Shown: positions 34,612 to 47,065, counted from the first letter of the stretch. The stretch is DNA of 64,000 bases from Cadophora sp. MPI-SDFR-AT-0126 (GCA_020747065.1 JAGMVK010000008.1:2767434-2831433), one strand, 5' to 3'. The notes: generated from the sequence alone by a model not told the origin. Translations and numbers: made by a program.

Positions 34612-37453
34612 TTTTAATTCAATCTAAGCACGAATTTTGTAGTTTGTGAAATGTTCTTTCCCGTATCCTGCTTCGAGAGATTGGCATTGGATCCAATTGA
34701 GGAAATCATGATTATTATAGTCGTGTGCTCGCAGTCACAAATCAAGGGCCTCTTCCACACGCAGAGCCTCCCCACCCTGCACATTTTTTATGGTGGCCTC
34801 ATTCGCCGCCGATATGCTACGAAGAATGAATGAAAGGAATACTCCAGTGGCAGTGATAATTCAAGGCTTCCAATCACGATAATCCGAGTTTAGCACACGC
34901 CTTGTGAAGTTATCGGTCAGCCTCGGGTCAGGTGAACATGCATGAAAGCCTGATATGCAATGACAACACATTAGCCACACCGAGATCTCCAAGTGAAGCA
35001 CACACTCATAGCCCTGACGAGGCTGTCGAGGATTTGATTTGGGGTGAAGGTAGAAGTTCTGGATTCGACAGGACTCATATGACTTGCAGTGCGACGCAGC
35101 AAGGGATCTCACACTTCTTAATTTCTCCGCCTTGGGCATCCTTCGGACAGCTGGCACCACTGGGTACCAAGTTTTCTCTCTTGATAGCCCTCTCCAACAA
35201 GTCTTTAAATCTGCTGGCACCACTGTAGCACTCATTGCGCAGAAGTGGGTCCCAGATTTGGAGGAGGCTCACATTTTCCTCCCCAAGGGGTACAGACTGC
35301 TGCAGCGTTTGGCCCTCATTCGAATGATGCATTGTCGTCTCAATATAGCCGATTGTTTCCGATACCTCAAACACAGTCGGCTGTATTGCACATGTTTCGC
35401 ACACTTGTCTTTTCCATCAACACTCTCATTGTGGCAAAGTTTAGTGACGAGGAAATAGCTGATCTCCCATAGAGCAGTGGGCAATGGCGTTCTGGACGAT
35501 CCACTTGTGCAAAACAAAGACGCGGGTTTGTTAGTCATTCCCAATCTCCTCTCCTCCACATTCCTTCTCGAATGAAACAGAGCATAAAGGATCCTCCATT
35601 GGTGCGGACTTGCAACCGAACGGCAATATCCTCCTGAGTATCTCTGGAAAGGATCTCCTGGAATGATGGGTGGGCTCGCACCCGAATTCACTTGTTATTA
35701 GAGAATGGTTGCTTGGAGTGCAATATGAACTCGGAGGGACGTCATCTATATTATGAAGCTGTCAAGGGTAGCCTTGGATGGACGTGATCGTCTCGTGTCA
35801 TATTTGTCAAAAGTTGAGAAGTGGTCGATGTTGAGTCAGAAGAAGGCGCAAGTCGTCCGCCGTGGAGGGGCCCACGCGGATGCATGCGTAGTTTGTTTTG
35901 AATTTTGCACAAGGAATGTTTTGTGTGAGGAAAATTGTAGTGGTTCGCGGAATCGTCTGAGTGAGCAAAGCACACCACGTCTGTGGTGCTGAGTTCGTAG
36001 TTTTTTGAAGGCAACCGCTTGGCAACGATTGTTTTGATAGATTGAGTACCTCCGTAGACCGAGACTACTGCGGCTATCGGGTCGGGATTTAAATGGCCGA
36101 TTGAGGCACCTCCAGAACACCAAAGTCAAGCTATTCAACCTACTACTGCTCGACTTACAACGCTTTAAAAATAAAATCCTCTTTGTGTATACTTTAAAAA
36201 TAGTTAACAATGGCTTATATCCAATAATATTACACATTTCTTACTACAGTTGCCGTTTTCATTGAGCACTCGTTGAAAAGTCGCAAATCGCCAAAAATCG
36301 GCCACTTAATTCCTCACCCGATAGTGCGGGTTGCTTGAAACACCGCCCGAAGAGACAGGTCATCCCGACAGCAGCGCAAGGTTCAGGGCTGGTATCTGGT
36401 CGTGTGGACCAATGTCATCACAGTCAAAAACAGCCGTTGGTCTGCCAATTGGTGTGCTATCTTTGCTGCCAATGGTCGAGGTGGTTAAATATTCTGGTTG
36501 TGTCGTTTTCCTCTTCCTTTAACTTACGTATTCCCGCTTTGAATTAGAATTATTCATGCCGACGGAAGAAAAAGGTGAAGGTGGGGTTATTCCAGGGGTT
36601 TGTTTTGGGAGTAGTACTGATCGCCGACTGACTCGCTTGTTCATGAAAGTCTGAAATTGCAAAGGCGCAGCACATCGGTTTTGGTCATGCAATTGGGAGC
36701 ACGATTTCTACAGCAGCATCAATTATTGCCAGCCTGGAGGGGCCTTGCATCTACAAGTCATGGAGCCAATTAGAGTCTACAGGGACACTACAGATGTACT
36801 GCGGCCAACGACATCCTCTCCACCATTTGCACAGTATCTCTACGCCAACCGATATACGTTTTGAAGTGCTGCCCCCAAGCAAAAGCATTCCTCCACACCA
36901 ACCCCTTCGTTCGTCCATCGGGCCTATGTCATACTTCAAGATCATCCAGATGTAATCTCTCAACAGAATATCGTCCAAACCCGTCCTCTCGAGCCATGTA
37001 GACGACGTTTTGTGTTCTTGTACCACCCTGGCAATACCGTTATGAGGAATGTCTCGCAAAATTGCAGGCTGTGTTCCGTTCCTTTTCCCAGAAGAGAGCT
37101 TTTCCAAGCAGGATTGAGGTAAGAGTATCCATATTCCACGGCCGCATCCATCAAATTGATAGTCCATGTGCTGAGTCCAGGTGCTGAGTCTAGCTTGCGA
37201 CAGACTTTCGAGAAGGGTACTCGGTATGAGGGGGAAATCAGCAGCCGCAGGCTGTGAGATCGCATTCGAGAAGTGATACCGCCTCCTGCCTGGATATGTC
37301 TGGAATCGAAGCGATGTAGCTGAGGACATGGTGTTGAATGGTCTTTGCGCCTCGCAGACCCGAAGGCTAGAGTTTGAAATAGGATTGTCGCCGGTTGACT
37401 GAGCTGTTCGAACAGACAGTCGCAGAAGTGTAGGTTTCTCGATAATAGATTGC
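34612..37453. other. 2.8 kb without a supported gene
   Basis: Many short overlapping ORFs, none with recognisable motifs. The longest, a minus-strand frame at 36751-37545 (264 codons), overlaps the zinc-ribbon exon in another frame and has no family pattern. AT-rich stretch near 36140-36240. Confidence 0.5.
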
Positions 37454-37852
37454 CTAACGAGCTTGCTTACGAACGTCGCAGGAACTACACCGTTGCGTAT
37501 TGCACCCGGGGCAATTCTCGACCGACAAAGACATTCCAGAGGCATTGCACTGACAGCAGATCCACACCCATACGACGACTTTCTTCTTCGGTTTCGGCTG
37601 TAGAACTACTCGTCAGTCAATGAACTTCTGCAGACTTGGAAAAACTGACCATTCGATTAGAGGAGCGGGCTACCTCCGTATTTTCCCAACGATTTCCGGA
37701 ATCAATCAAAGCTAGTGCTGAGGCAATGGAGTCTATGGTCGAATACCGTCTCAACGACCCCGATTGATGCTCGTGAACGAATTAGCATTCTAATACCTTT
37801 CAGTGCCCTCTCACGAACTTACAAATGTTAATTGACCGAGTTTCCATGGCAT
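37454..37852 (-). CDS. Small zinc-ribbon protein, 97 aa, three exons
   Basis: Exons 37852-37823, 37769-37650 and 37597-37454. Introns of 53 and 52 nt have GTAAGT and GTCAGT donors. The product starts MPWKLGQLTFHQSGSLRRYS and continues IDSIASALALIDSGNRW. It ends in a Cys-rich zinc ribbon (WICCQCNAS, ENCPGCNTQRCSSCDVRKQAR), with CxxC pairs spaced as in RanBP2- or rubredoxin-like ribbons. I associate this kind of short WxCCxC protein with filamentous ascomycetes, where it is uncharacterised. There is no signal peptide. The splice model joins three unrelated frames into one coherent protein, which supports it. A copy of its last exon lies at 40945-41094 in the opposite orientation. Confidence 0.7.
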
Positions 37853-39869
37853 AACTGGCTCTGGCTAAGCAACGGGTCGGCATGTTACCCAAGCACAAAT
37901 GGTAGGTAGCCCGGGAGCAGCTTAGTCTGTTTATGGACGATAACAGACGCATTGTGATGAGTTCTACTGGTGTGAACGATATTTGAACCAGTGAGAGGAA
38001 GAATTGAGGTGGGATGGTGCCCATTGCAGTTGGCCTCTGCCGGGGGCCCCATATTCCGCTGGAAGTTTCCGATACACAGACGGTTGTCTGGGGAACATCG
38101 TTGGAAATGCAGACAAATGTCAATTTCAACTTCCACATAACGGCCCAATACTCAAAGAGCTGCAGTCCTGGAGACAGATGGTGTTTGAACATCATATATT
38201 AAAGTTATGGCGCGTTCGAAGTTTCGTGAGAAAGAGCAGAGTGTAGTGGACCGTGCACCGCGCTCGTGACTTACAAGTAGCTTCGGATATGATTGGGTGT
38301 TTGAACCTGCGCTTATCTAACATGATATATCTTCCGCTGTACCTCCGTACTACTTGTATGAAAACAATAATGAGTCCCAATGGTTCCCGGTACCTACGAT
38401 ACGTCCCCGAGACAAGGACGATGGTCTGGAGTACGAGGGAGTCGGCTGCCGAGTATGGAGTAACGCTCGCACACACGATGTACTCTTTTCTGTCTAACTC
38501 TCTTTCAAAGTCCGCACGGCTACGAACACTATTGATGTGATATTTCTGACGGGCAGGAGGCCGCCACAGGCAGCTTTGATGGATGAAGAATTAGACCTCC
38601 AAGGAAGCAACAATCCCAACACTTCTGTGCCGCTCGACTAAAACCATGCTTTCATGTGCCCCCAACTTCCCTGCCCCCAACTTCCCCTATTTTGTTTTGT
38701 TTTGGAATTGGTGGTGCCAGTGAACTGCCAGGATTATGAGACAAGGGCATGCACGGTCTCTCAACGCTGCACCTTTTCGAGGTCTCCTGTTATGAGTCGA
38801 AGTTATGCGACCGGGGAACCTTTCCGGCTCGCTGGATTTTGGAAGGAGCCTTCGTTACCCCCGGCGCCTCCGAAGGACCCCCCATTACTAATCCGAAGTG
38901 GGCCAATGTAATTTAGTCTGAACTCAGAATGCAAGCCTCGGGTCACTTCGACCAGTGAAGCGAGAATTAACCTTACACATGATTGCATCTTTTTTTTTGT
39001 GCTCAATTCTAGATTTAACTTCGCAGAGAGTATTCCGCAGATGATCTAAAGCTCGCGCATCAATCTACCTCTGGAAATTTATTTCATCCATTAGTCGTGG
39101 AGAAAAATAATATTTTTAACCCTGTGGCTGCAGCTCGCTTCAGTGATCACGAATTGGCCCTGCCTCTCTTGTAAATTCTCGCCCCACCCACGCCACTGCT
39201 GTTACTGTACGTAGTGCCTACGGACACTACGATTCTCCGAATCATAAAGACTACGTCACCACCTTTTATCGCAGATAAATTACTATCACACCAGATCAAT
39301 GCTTATCTCGCCTCAAATGGAAAGTTGGAGATCGGGTTCTTGAATAGAGATTGGTCTTTGAAAGGCATACACAGAACAACCCGTGCAACTTGTGTGCCTG
39401 CACTTTCAGAGCGCAGGAAATTCCTTGACTAGTCTAAGGGCAGAGCAGCATGATGCGGTGTGCCTTCTTAATACTGGAGAAGCGATACCTCTGGAGGTAC
39501 AAGGTGGGATATGAGGGGAGTCTCCCTTTAGGCCACTGTCAAGAAAGGCGGAATGGTTCGAAACAACGAGCTGAGTTGATGGAAAGATCATGCAGATGCA
39601 GGTCGACTCGAATCCTTTTCTCCTCCGAATCCTCGAGCGAGTCTTCTTACATCCACGTGGTACAGAAATAGTCTAAGACGAGTGGAGAGATAGTCAATTA
39701 GCAAGTTTGCTATGGACCAAGACACATGTATCTGTTCAACTGCTGCCAGGGTTACCCTAGTCCGAGCGCCACGCTACACAAACGCGGAAGGTTCCCTGAA
39801 GCAACAGCCCGTAAGCAAGTGTAACCTGACAGCACCTGACTTCGTGAACGGATAATAGATCTTCAGCGT
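37853..39869. other. 2 kb without a supported gene
   Basis: Only short ORFs. A small duplicated C-rich motif (CCCCAACTTCCC) occurs at 38660-38690. No RNA gene or repeat boundary is recognised. Confidence 0.5.
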
Positions 39870-40005
39870 GTACGAGGTGCTGGGGGTAATGATTGTCTCA
39901 CCGCCTTGAGTAGAACCTTCAAATCATGGAATTTTGTAGGGTTGAATGGGGGTAGAACGTTCTGCTCAAAGGCGGTGAGACAATAATTTTGCCCCGGCAC
40001 TCTAC
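39870..40005. repeat. MITE-like inverted-repeat element (about 136 bp)
   Basis: Two arms of about 50 bp face each other. The left arm (39870-39919) and the reverse complement of the right arm (39957-40005) share TTGTCTCACCGCC exactly, plus similar outer sequence (GTACGAGGTGCTGGGG against GTAGAGTGCCGGGG). The short spacer is non-coding. This is the form of a miniature inverted-repeat transposon or a foldback element. No target duplication was identified. Confidence 0.55.
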
Positions 40006-40498
40006 GTATCTTTACTGGTTAGAACCTTTTCCTGTGCGTCCCCAACTGCATCTTTAAGTATTAGAGTCCCCACATTGGTTCGACGGACTATGTCGTCTCC
40101 TCACTGGCACTGCTTCCAAACTCATTAGAGCCGGGGCATAAACAAAACCTCACGAGATGAGACGCAAACAGACTCCAATATTGCTAACATTATTTCTTTT
40201 TCGTCCAGATTTTCCTCTTAAATCTTCCGGGGCACCAACAGTAGTCCCGGCCACGCTCCCCAGAGACACTAGAAAACCTGAAACCAACAATCCCATGAAG
40301 TCGTAAGTGGAAACTTTTACTGAAGTCGCTCAGTCACATTCCAGAGTACAATGAATGCGTCAGTATTCCACCGATAACAGCATAAGCCGCATTCATATCT
40401 TTAGTTATGAGCGTCCTCCTGATCAGAGGATAACAGTAAGTGCAGGACTCCACGTAGCGGACCGTCGTGAATTACGGAGGTGTAGAATCTCTTTGTTC

Positions 40499-40578
40499 TG
40501 CCGCCGGCGGTGAGACAAAACTTAGCCCAGGCAGCTTCGTGGGCAGAATGAGAGCGGCGAGACACAAACTTGGGCCTG
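40499..40578. repeat. Two further solo arms of the MITE-like repeat
   Basis: GGCGGTGAGACAAAACTTAG at 40506-40525 and GCGGCGAGACACAAACTTGG at 40554-40573 resemble the right arm of the 39870-40005 element (GGCGGTGAGACAATAATTTT). They are direct copies of one another about 48 bp apart. Confidence 0.45.
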
Positions 40579-40944
40579 TCCGTACCGAATGGCTTCGGAT
40601 ATAATTGGCCTCAGCCGGCATCTTATTCAATTGGGCCAATCGAATCAGTCAAGTCGAGTCAAAACCGCAGAAGTCAGAAGTACATTTATTAGAACTCATA
40701 TGTCTATCTGCATAGTACTATAAAGCTCCAATCTGGCTCTCTCATTTCCTCCGAGCTGGACTGAGTGGCGATTGGAAAACAAGAAGAGCGTACTCCAATG
40801 GACATCATCCCGCCTCACTTAGACATCCGCACCAGCTTGAGTAATCTTGGGAGCCGCGTGAGGGAACTATTTTATTCCCTAAATGGTTAGCTATTGTCCA
40901 CCAAAATGCAGCAGCTTCTTGTACTAATGCATATATTTCTATAG

Positions 40945-41188
40945 CCGAAGTCGAAGAAGAAAGTCGTCGTATGGGTGTGGATCTGCTGTCAGTGCAATGC
41001 CTCTGGAATGTCTTTGTCTATCGAGAATTGCCCTGGGTGCGGTACGCAACGGTGTACGTCTTGCGATATTCAGAGGCAAGCACGTTAAGAAACGCCTCCG
41101 GAATGACTCTCTCCATCGAGAATTGTCCCGGATGCGTAATTCAGAGATGTACGTCATGCGATGTTCGGAAGCAAGCACGTTAGGAAAT
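40945..41188 (+). pseudogene. Duplicated last exon of the zinc-ribbon gene, with internal tandem copy
   Basis: This plus-strand segment is about 90% identical by eye to exon 3 of the zinc-ribbon gene (minus, 37597-37454). It keeps the preceding acceptor (CTATAG) and similarity beyond the stop codon. The first copy still encodes KKKVVVWVWICCQC and GCGTQRCTSCDIQRQAR then TAA. The segment 40999-41093 is repeated as 41094-41188, giving a second, diverged ribbon (ENCPGCVIQRCTSCDVRKQAR). I found no counterparts of exons 1 and 2 upstream, so this looks like a partial gene duplication. Confidence 0.6.
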
Positions 41189-42178
41189 ATATTGTCGACA
41201 AAACCGCGCCCCGACTCCCCGAACAGCTCCGCCAAAGGACGACGAACCATCTTCAACCATTATCCTTCTCATCTGCCCCTTGCCACACAAGATCCAAAGC
41301 TGCCTCCCCCCCACCTTTTTCCAATTTCCGGATCACCACTCCGAAACAATCTCAAGACACGCGGCTATCGAGTCTCTCTGGATACCGAACACTTGCTCGA
41401 ACATCTCATGGGTACCTGCATCTACAGCCCTCAGGATCCGAACTTTGATTGTGGCACTGGGACAGGATATGCCGGCCATAACCCCATTCGGCAAGTATGC
41501 TTTTCAGGATACATACATTGGTCACCCGGTCATGTCCTCTTGACCCATCTTTTCCCCCGGATGTCCCGGCCCCAAGATCACTTTGCGCGGTTTGACTTGT
41601 ACATAATCGATGTCTTTTTCTTGCCGGTGTTTAAAACGCTTCCTCTGTATACCTATCTGCAACCTTACCGAAGTGCCCAGATTGGTTGGATTGGTTATAC
41701 CTTGTTCTCGTTGGTATTGGCTGCAGTCCTTTTAGACCAGGCGTTCTTGCGAAAAATTCAGGCAACAAGCGTAACAGAGGTGGCGGTGCAGCTGTATTTC
41801 TAATTCATTCAAAAGTTGTTACCACAGATCAGTCAACTCTTCAACTATATTTGAAAAACACCCCCAAAAGTCAACAGAAAGCCCGAAGAGAACTATTTCC
41901 TCAATCTTGAAGTCATCCTTTCCTAACATCATTCCCTTGCCGTTTAGACGACCAAGGAGCGCAACAAATTTCCATATCCGGACTTCAAGTATACCATACC
42001 AACTCACAATGGGGATAGGAAAAGCTAGTAAGCATCCCGATCCAAGGAATAACAGATTCATGAATAGAAACGAGCAGCCTGTGCTCATGTTGTGTTTGCT
42101 GAGACTGCAACGACATGATTCAAAGCAGACAATGCCATTCGAAGCTGAGGTCATAGAAATGATGACTCAGCCATCAAT
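41189..42178. other. No supported gene
   Basis: ORF 40997-41803 continues from an out-of-frame reading of the duplicated exon, and its distal part has no recognised pattern. A short start-like MGIGKA with a GTAAGC donor on the plus strand near 42009 may be a truncated gene start. Confidence 0.4.
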
Positions 42179-44191
42179 CTATGTAGGAGTTGCCCCTAGA
42201 AGCTTCATGCCGTTCTCCAGCACTTGTCGAACGCCTTCGTATAGGATAGCTCGAGCTGCATGCTTAGACGCCGCAGCTGAGCATTCCCCCTCCGCCGCGT
42301 CTTCGTCAGCTGCATCAAGGCAGAGCGTGAGCTCTTCGACAACTCGGAACAGATACGACAAAACGGTTCCGGGTTCCAGCTTCTCAAATGCGGCTTGTGT
42401 GGTATCTGGATACCTGGACACAAGCCTCAGTAAATCGAACCATGGTGGCTCGAGGCGTGTGGCATATTCGACATGGGTAATCATCTCTGAACTGGAGGTA
42501 TTTGGTGATTCAATCTTCGCAATTGATGAGCAAAGTCTTGCATAGCATAGCTGCAAGCTCGTCCCTGTCCCACCATCCGACAAGGTCAGGTGGCTGAAAG
42601 CCCCCAAGAGGCCGTTGCCTTGGCCCTTTCGCGAAGACAGCTCTTGGATGACCATCGAATTGACCCCTATCCTCTTTGCAACTGCTTCGACGTCTCCAAA
42701 AGGACATGTGTCCAGCTCCGAGACAATGGCTTTATGCATCTGTTCCTCATACTGATCCAAAATATCACCCAGTAGTTGAGCACTCCCCACGTGATGAGAA
42801 GGACAGCTGGGCTTGGTGAAGGTGACATGCTGCAACTTGTTCGCGACGTCAAGTCGGCCCATTAGCTCGACCACTTTAAAGACTTGCCGGAAGTGCACGT
42901 CCTGTTCGCAAACAACGTACACCATCTTGTCGAATGCGTGGGTTTTGAGCCGACTGAAGACCGTCGCAACGTCTCTTAGGAGGTACGATGATGATCCGTT
43001 TCGATCCCGAATAGTTGCAGTGCCTAGCTTGGCGCCGTGCCTGTCGAAGTCAAGGACCCATGCCCTATTCTGCTCTTCTCAAATGGCCTTGTCCTTCAAA
43101 ACCGACTTAACTTCAGTGACTGCTTCTGAATTGAGGCTGACTTGAGACTCGCCCGAGTATTCACCGAATTTGATATGTAGCCGCGCATATATCTTAGTGT
43201 AGTATTTAATACTTATATCTCGGAGCTTCTGCTAAAAAGCAATTTCTTCGACCTTGCCGTCCTCTATCCGCTTAAAAAGCGCGTCTCGTTCTGTAAACAA
43301 GCCCTGGCTTTTAAGGATTGATGTGTCCTGTCTATCGGCACGAGCTTGCTTCCTCGCCTCCTGCTCGGGCTGCAGCTCTTCCTCCATCTTGATGTACAGC
43401 TCGTGCATATATTTGAATAGGTGCCCTGGGTTATCGAAAGCTTCTTCTGAGCTATACTTCTCCTAGCCTACTCTGAGTAGCCTAAGGTTCTTACCCCAAT
43501 CCCCCAGATAATTAATCCGCAGTACTGAATAGCCCGCTACTTTGTAGATGTTCGCTACGAAAGTACTAATGATAATGCTTTGCAAGTGAGTGGCAGTGAA
43601 CTCTCTCGCAACGTTCGGAGATGAGAATTTGATAATGACCCTTTGAGGTGCAGAGTCCGCTTGGGCTTGCAAGCCAAGGGGTGAAAAATTGCCATAGATA
43701 GATTTTCGGTCGTTGATGTATGGGAGTATAAGTTGCAGGAGAACTTTTGTAGCAAGGTAAAATCGGATGTGGATGCCATCTTTGAAGGGAGCCGTGAAAA
43801 GGGCGTCAGTTGGGAACTAGCAAAATTGGTGTTAGATTCCACCTGGGTTTTCAAATCACTCGGTAAGAACAGAACGAAAAGAGTTTGTGAGAATGGACTG
43901 GCTAACCTTCTTAAGAAGTTCACCTGCAAGCTCTTTGGGCTTGACGCCATCCAGCTTCAGTTTGGGCAAGACAATATCCAAATCTCCCTCTTCAATCGTC
44001 TTGGAGGGTTGAATTGAGTTGTAGACAAGATGCGGTTCACACTCAACAAGCGCCAGCAAGCGTTCTGCGAGATATGAGTGGTAGATATCGATCGGGCTGT
44101 TCAAGATGTCTGCCTCAGCAAATCCGGGAATGGGCCGTAGCCCAATATCTGCGACGAAAGCTTGGAGGCCTGGTAGCGATGCGGTCGCCAT
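42179..44191 (-). pseudogene. Arginyl-tRNA synthetase pseudogene
   Basis: The minus strand follows a whole cytosolic ArgRS. It has an N-terminal additional domain from ATG 44191 (MATASLPGLQAFVADIG, PKELAGELLKK), an intron ending near 43818, and a catalytic core with IKFSSPNVAREF and INYLGDWGKN. The connective region contains ARLHIKFGEYSGESQVS and DFDRHGAKLGTATIRDRNG, and the anticodon-binding C-terminus ends in GMKLLGATPT. Three in-frame stops interrupt it (after LLRVG near 43470, in IAF*QKLRD near 43237 where Trp is expected, and after KDKAI near 43080). The class I HIGH-type motif reads TATHL where HAGHL is expected. The KMSKS-type loop after KLQHVTF is replaced by unrelated residues. An active ArgRS gene must exist elsewhere in the genome. 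Confidence 0.85.
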
Positions 44192-44656
44192 GAGTATTGA
44201 TGGGTAGAGCAAGGCTTTCCGTGCGAAGAAATGACGGAGAAATTAGGAACGTTTCTTGTACTATGATTTCGGCTGGCTGCCTGCGAAGTCGAAAAGGTGG
44301 TGATTGAAACGGGGCATGCGATCACATGTGGTGCGTTGGCAGAATGCTGCATATGAGGCAGATTGGGTTATTGGGCATGATCATGCGCGAACACACCATT
44401 GGTTTGGATATAGAATCATAGGACGCCTTATTGCTGGACGTCCGGGAACACAACTTTCAATGAGCAACAACTTTGCTCCAGCCACACCTATCTGAGCTTT
44501 CTTCAACATCAAAGGATATCAACAGTGCCAGGAAAGGCTATTGGGTGTTTGAAAGCCAAGAGTAGCACCCGATTTGAGCAAGATGACAAATCCTTCCAAT
44601 ATAAGCCATCCGTCGAGCAACCAGTAAGATCCAAATTATTTACAAAATTACCTCTT
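44192..44656. other. Intergenic
   Basis: 5' flank of the ArgRS pseudogene and 3' flank of the next minus-strand gene. No gene is seen. Confidence 0.5.
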
Positions 44657-47065
44657 CTAGTCCTTTTTGATCCCAGTTTCGAGGTCTTCATGAGTAGGAG
44701 GTTTCCTAAATCTCTTCAGACACATCGCCGGCTTTGGGCCTTTCGGTGGAATGATGGGTGCATCTTCTCCGACAAAACGCGTCTTGTAAAAACTGATTGC
44801 TCTTTGGTTACATTCGACCACTTGATGCAGCCACGAACGCCAGTTCGACAGGACCACAAGTGTTGTCAAGATAAGGATTGCTAGAATGAGGAACACAAAT
44901 ATGAACGTCGTGAGATTCGGGGCGAAAGGTAGAACTCCTGTGGTGCTGAACAAGTTGGCGGCTAGAGCCAGAGGGAAGAATATCTGTTCAAATATTATCA
45001 ATCAGATCTTACGTCCAAATTTGACAAATTCCAGGTGGGCATACAATAGTGATAACGGTGAGATTTCCGAGCTGTCTAGCAGTTATCTGCTGGCTGTTCG
45101 TGGCTTCCATACTTTCAAGACTGAAAATGACGTTGAGCTAAATGCTGTCAGTCAGCCCTCACAGCCCGTGCCAATTTCTGGAAGCAGCCAAAGTTCGGCT
45201 TTAGAACGAAATTCAGACTTACACCATCCGGATTGTCCATTCCCAATTCCCTCTCCAAGTTTCGCAACTTTCGAAGATGGTCCTTCAGTCTTTCAAAGGC
45301 CGCTTCAACAAGGGTAACCGAATCATCATCGAAGTAATAGATTCCGCTTCTCCTAAATGTGTCCCATGCTGCCACGGTGTCGGAAAGTTTCTTTCCTAAA
45401 ATCCGCAATAGCATAGTCATTTTGGAATTCCACTCCATGAAATTCTTCACTCCCTCTTTGCCTCTTGCCAAAACCTTCGGCTCATTGGATAGTAATGTGT
45501 CAAAAAGATTCGTTCTGGACCTGTTCGCAAACAAGTTAGTCATCTTGGGGCAAACAACGCAGCTACCTGCCCCTGAAATGGAGCTGATAATATTCATCGC
45601 AAAAACACCGACTTGTTGTTTAACAAAGGAGAACAAGGAGAAGAAATCGAACTGAAAACCCTAGTATAGAACTGCATAACATCGTTGAGCCCCAAACACT
45701 ATACGTACTGTTGATGTTCCGCTTCTAGCATGTTTATTATTTGACTCCATTCCATCGAGATGAGATCCGTTCGAATCTCAATCACCTTGAGAAAATACTC
45801 CCTGGGATCCCATATTGGGTCATCGGCGTTGATCTGGCCAGCCGCAAGGGGATCTGCCCGCCCACGACGCTGTCCTTTCCATTCGTGGTAGCCGTCGGCG
45901 GACTCCCTCGAATCGAAATAGGTGTCCACAAAGGCATACGCAGCCCATATGTAATGATCACTTCCTGTCACTACAATCGATGTCGTGGCCTCGTAAAGAT
46001 AGTGGTGCTCATTGACGGATGTGGACTTACTATTCGTGGTCATGGACAGGAATGATACTGGTGGTAGCTCCCGCAAAGTTCTCAAAGGGTCGCCATTGGA
46101 TTGCTTTCGGATATCTCCACACGGCTCTTTGCTTTTTCTCAATACGTAGTATGGAATGTTGAATTCGAGGCTAAAAGTTTGGAACCCATGAGACTATAAC
46201 ATGATTATCAGCACTAGCAATGAAGATGCGCTTTTGACGCTTGATATCCAGTTACTTGCCTTGATGGTCACTCCTATCGACGTACTGTTCGCCAGGTGTT
46301 TGTAGAACAGATTCTGCAGAGCTGGTGCTTGTGTGAGCGCTACTGTCGTTGCAAGAGCTTCGATTGCAAACGAATCTAAATTTGTGATAAAGCTGGGAGG
46401 GTTAGATTGCTTGAGATATTTAGGAGGAAAACCGCGTAACCTACACAATTCTCCGGGCCGCATCTGGCTGCTTATCTTCCGTTTCATCGGCACAAAGATT
46501 CTCGTCCGAGTCGACTCTAAAACGCTGTAAAATCCATTAGCTAGAGGTTTCATAATGCCACGATTTCAGGGCTTGCCTTTCTGCTCAACCTATCGCGTAG
46601 CTTTTCACATGTCAAGGGCCCTAGATATGGCCTGTACGATCCTCTCTTGTCGGTTATAGTATTCTCCATGCACCTCTCATCGAGTAGTGCCACATGCTTC
46701 GTCGTCTCCCTCGCATGTGTCTCGGCCTTCGATTTGTCGCAAAAATTTGCAACCAAGTCCACTTGATCGCGAGACTCCAACTCGTCATCTTCACCCAACA
46801 TGCCAACCATGAAGCGCCTGACATCGCTCTGATCATTGAAAGATTCAATGTCGTCGTCCTTGTCCTCCAATTCGTCTTCATTGGAATCATCTTCATCGCT
46901 GTCATCCTCATCAGTCCCTTCGGAGGGCCTCACCATATACTCGAGGAAGGGGCGATTTTCGGTTTCTCGGCTACGGTGATTAAATGGTCGACGTGTGGTA
47001 AACAACTGAGGCCAAGAACAGTGCCATCGTTGAAGAGGAATCACCTCACGTACTTTTGCCGACAT
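44657..47065 (-). CDS. Fungal CorA-like two-TM protein, 679 aa, seven exons with two GC-AG introns
   Basis: Exons: 47065-46577, 46524-46445, 46392-46260, 46193-45705, 45651-45223, 45137-45045 and 44983-44657, 680 codons. Introns 46525-46576 and 46194-46259 start with GC (AAG|GCAAGC and AAG|GCAAGT). Blocks I recognise from a common ascomycete family are WHCSWPQLFTTRRPFN, RPFLEYMVRPSEGT, an acidic tract, FITNLDSFAIEALATTVALTQAPAL, YEATTSIVVTGSDHYIWAAYAFVDTYFD, DDPIWDPREYFLKVIEIR and YYFDDDSVTLVEAAFERL. The C-terminal TARQLGNLTVITI and IFFPLALAANLFSTTG, with a second hydrophobic segment (FIFVFLILAILILTTLVVL), resemble the membrane end of CorA-type Mg2+ channels. Function is unproven. The frame is open but lacks an ATG for 17 codons upstream of the chosen start (YRFFDDYSWKSTEE), so the 5' end may be lost. 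Confidence 0.75.

Noticed and set aside
36751..37545. 264-codon minus-strand ORF
   Set aside because: Its first 90 nt are the zinc-ribbon exon read in the wrong frame; the rest shows no family pattern or splice partner.
40997..41803. 268-codon plus-strand ORF
   Set aside because: It begins in an out-of-frame reading of the duplicated zinc-ribbon exon and then continues through unrecognised sequence.
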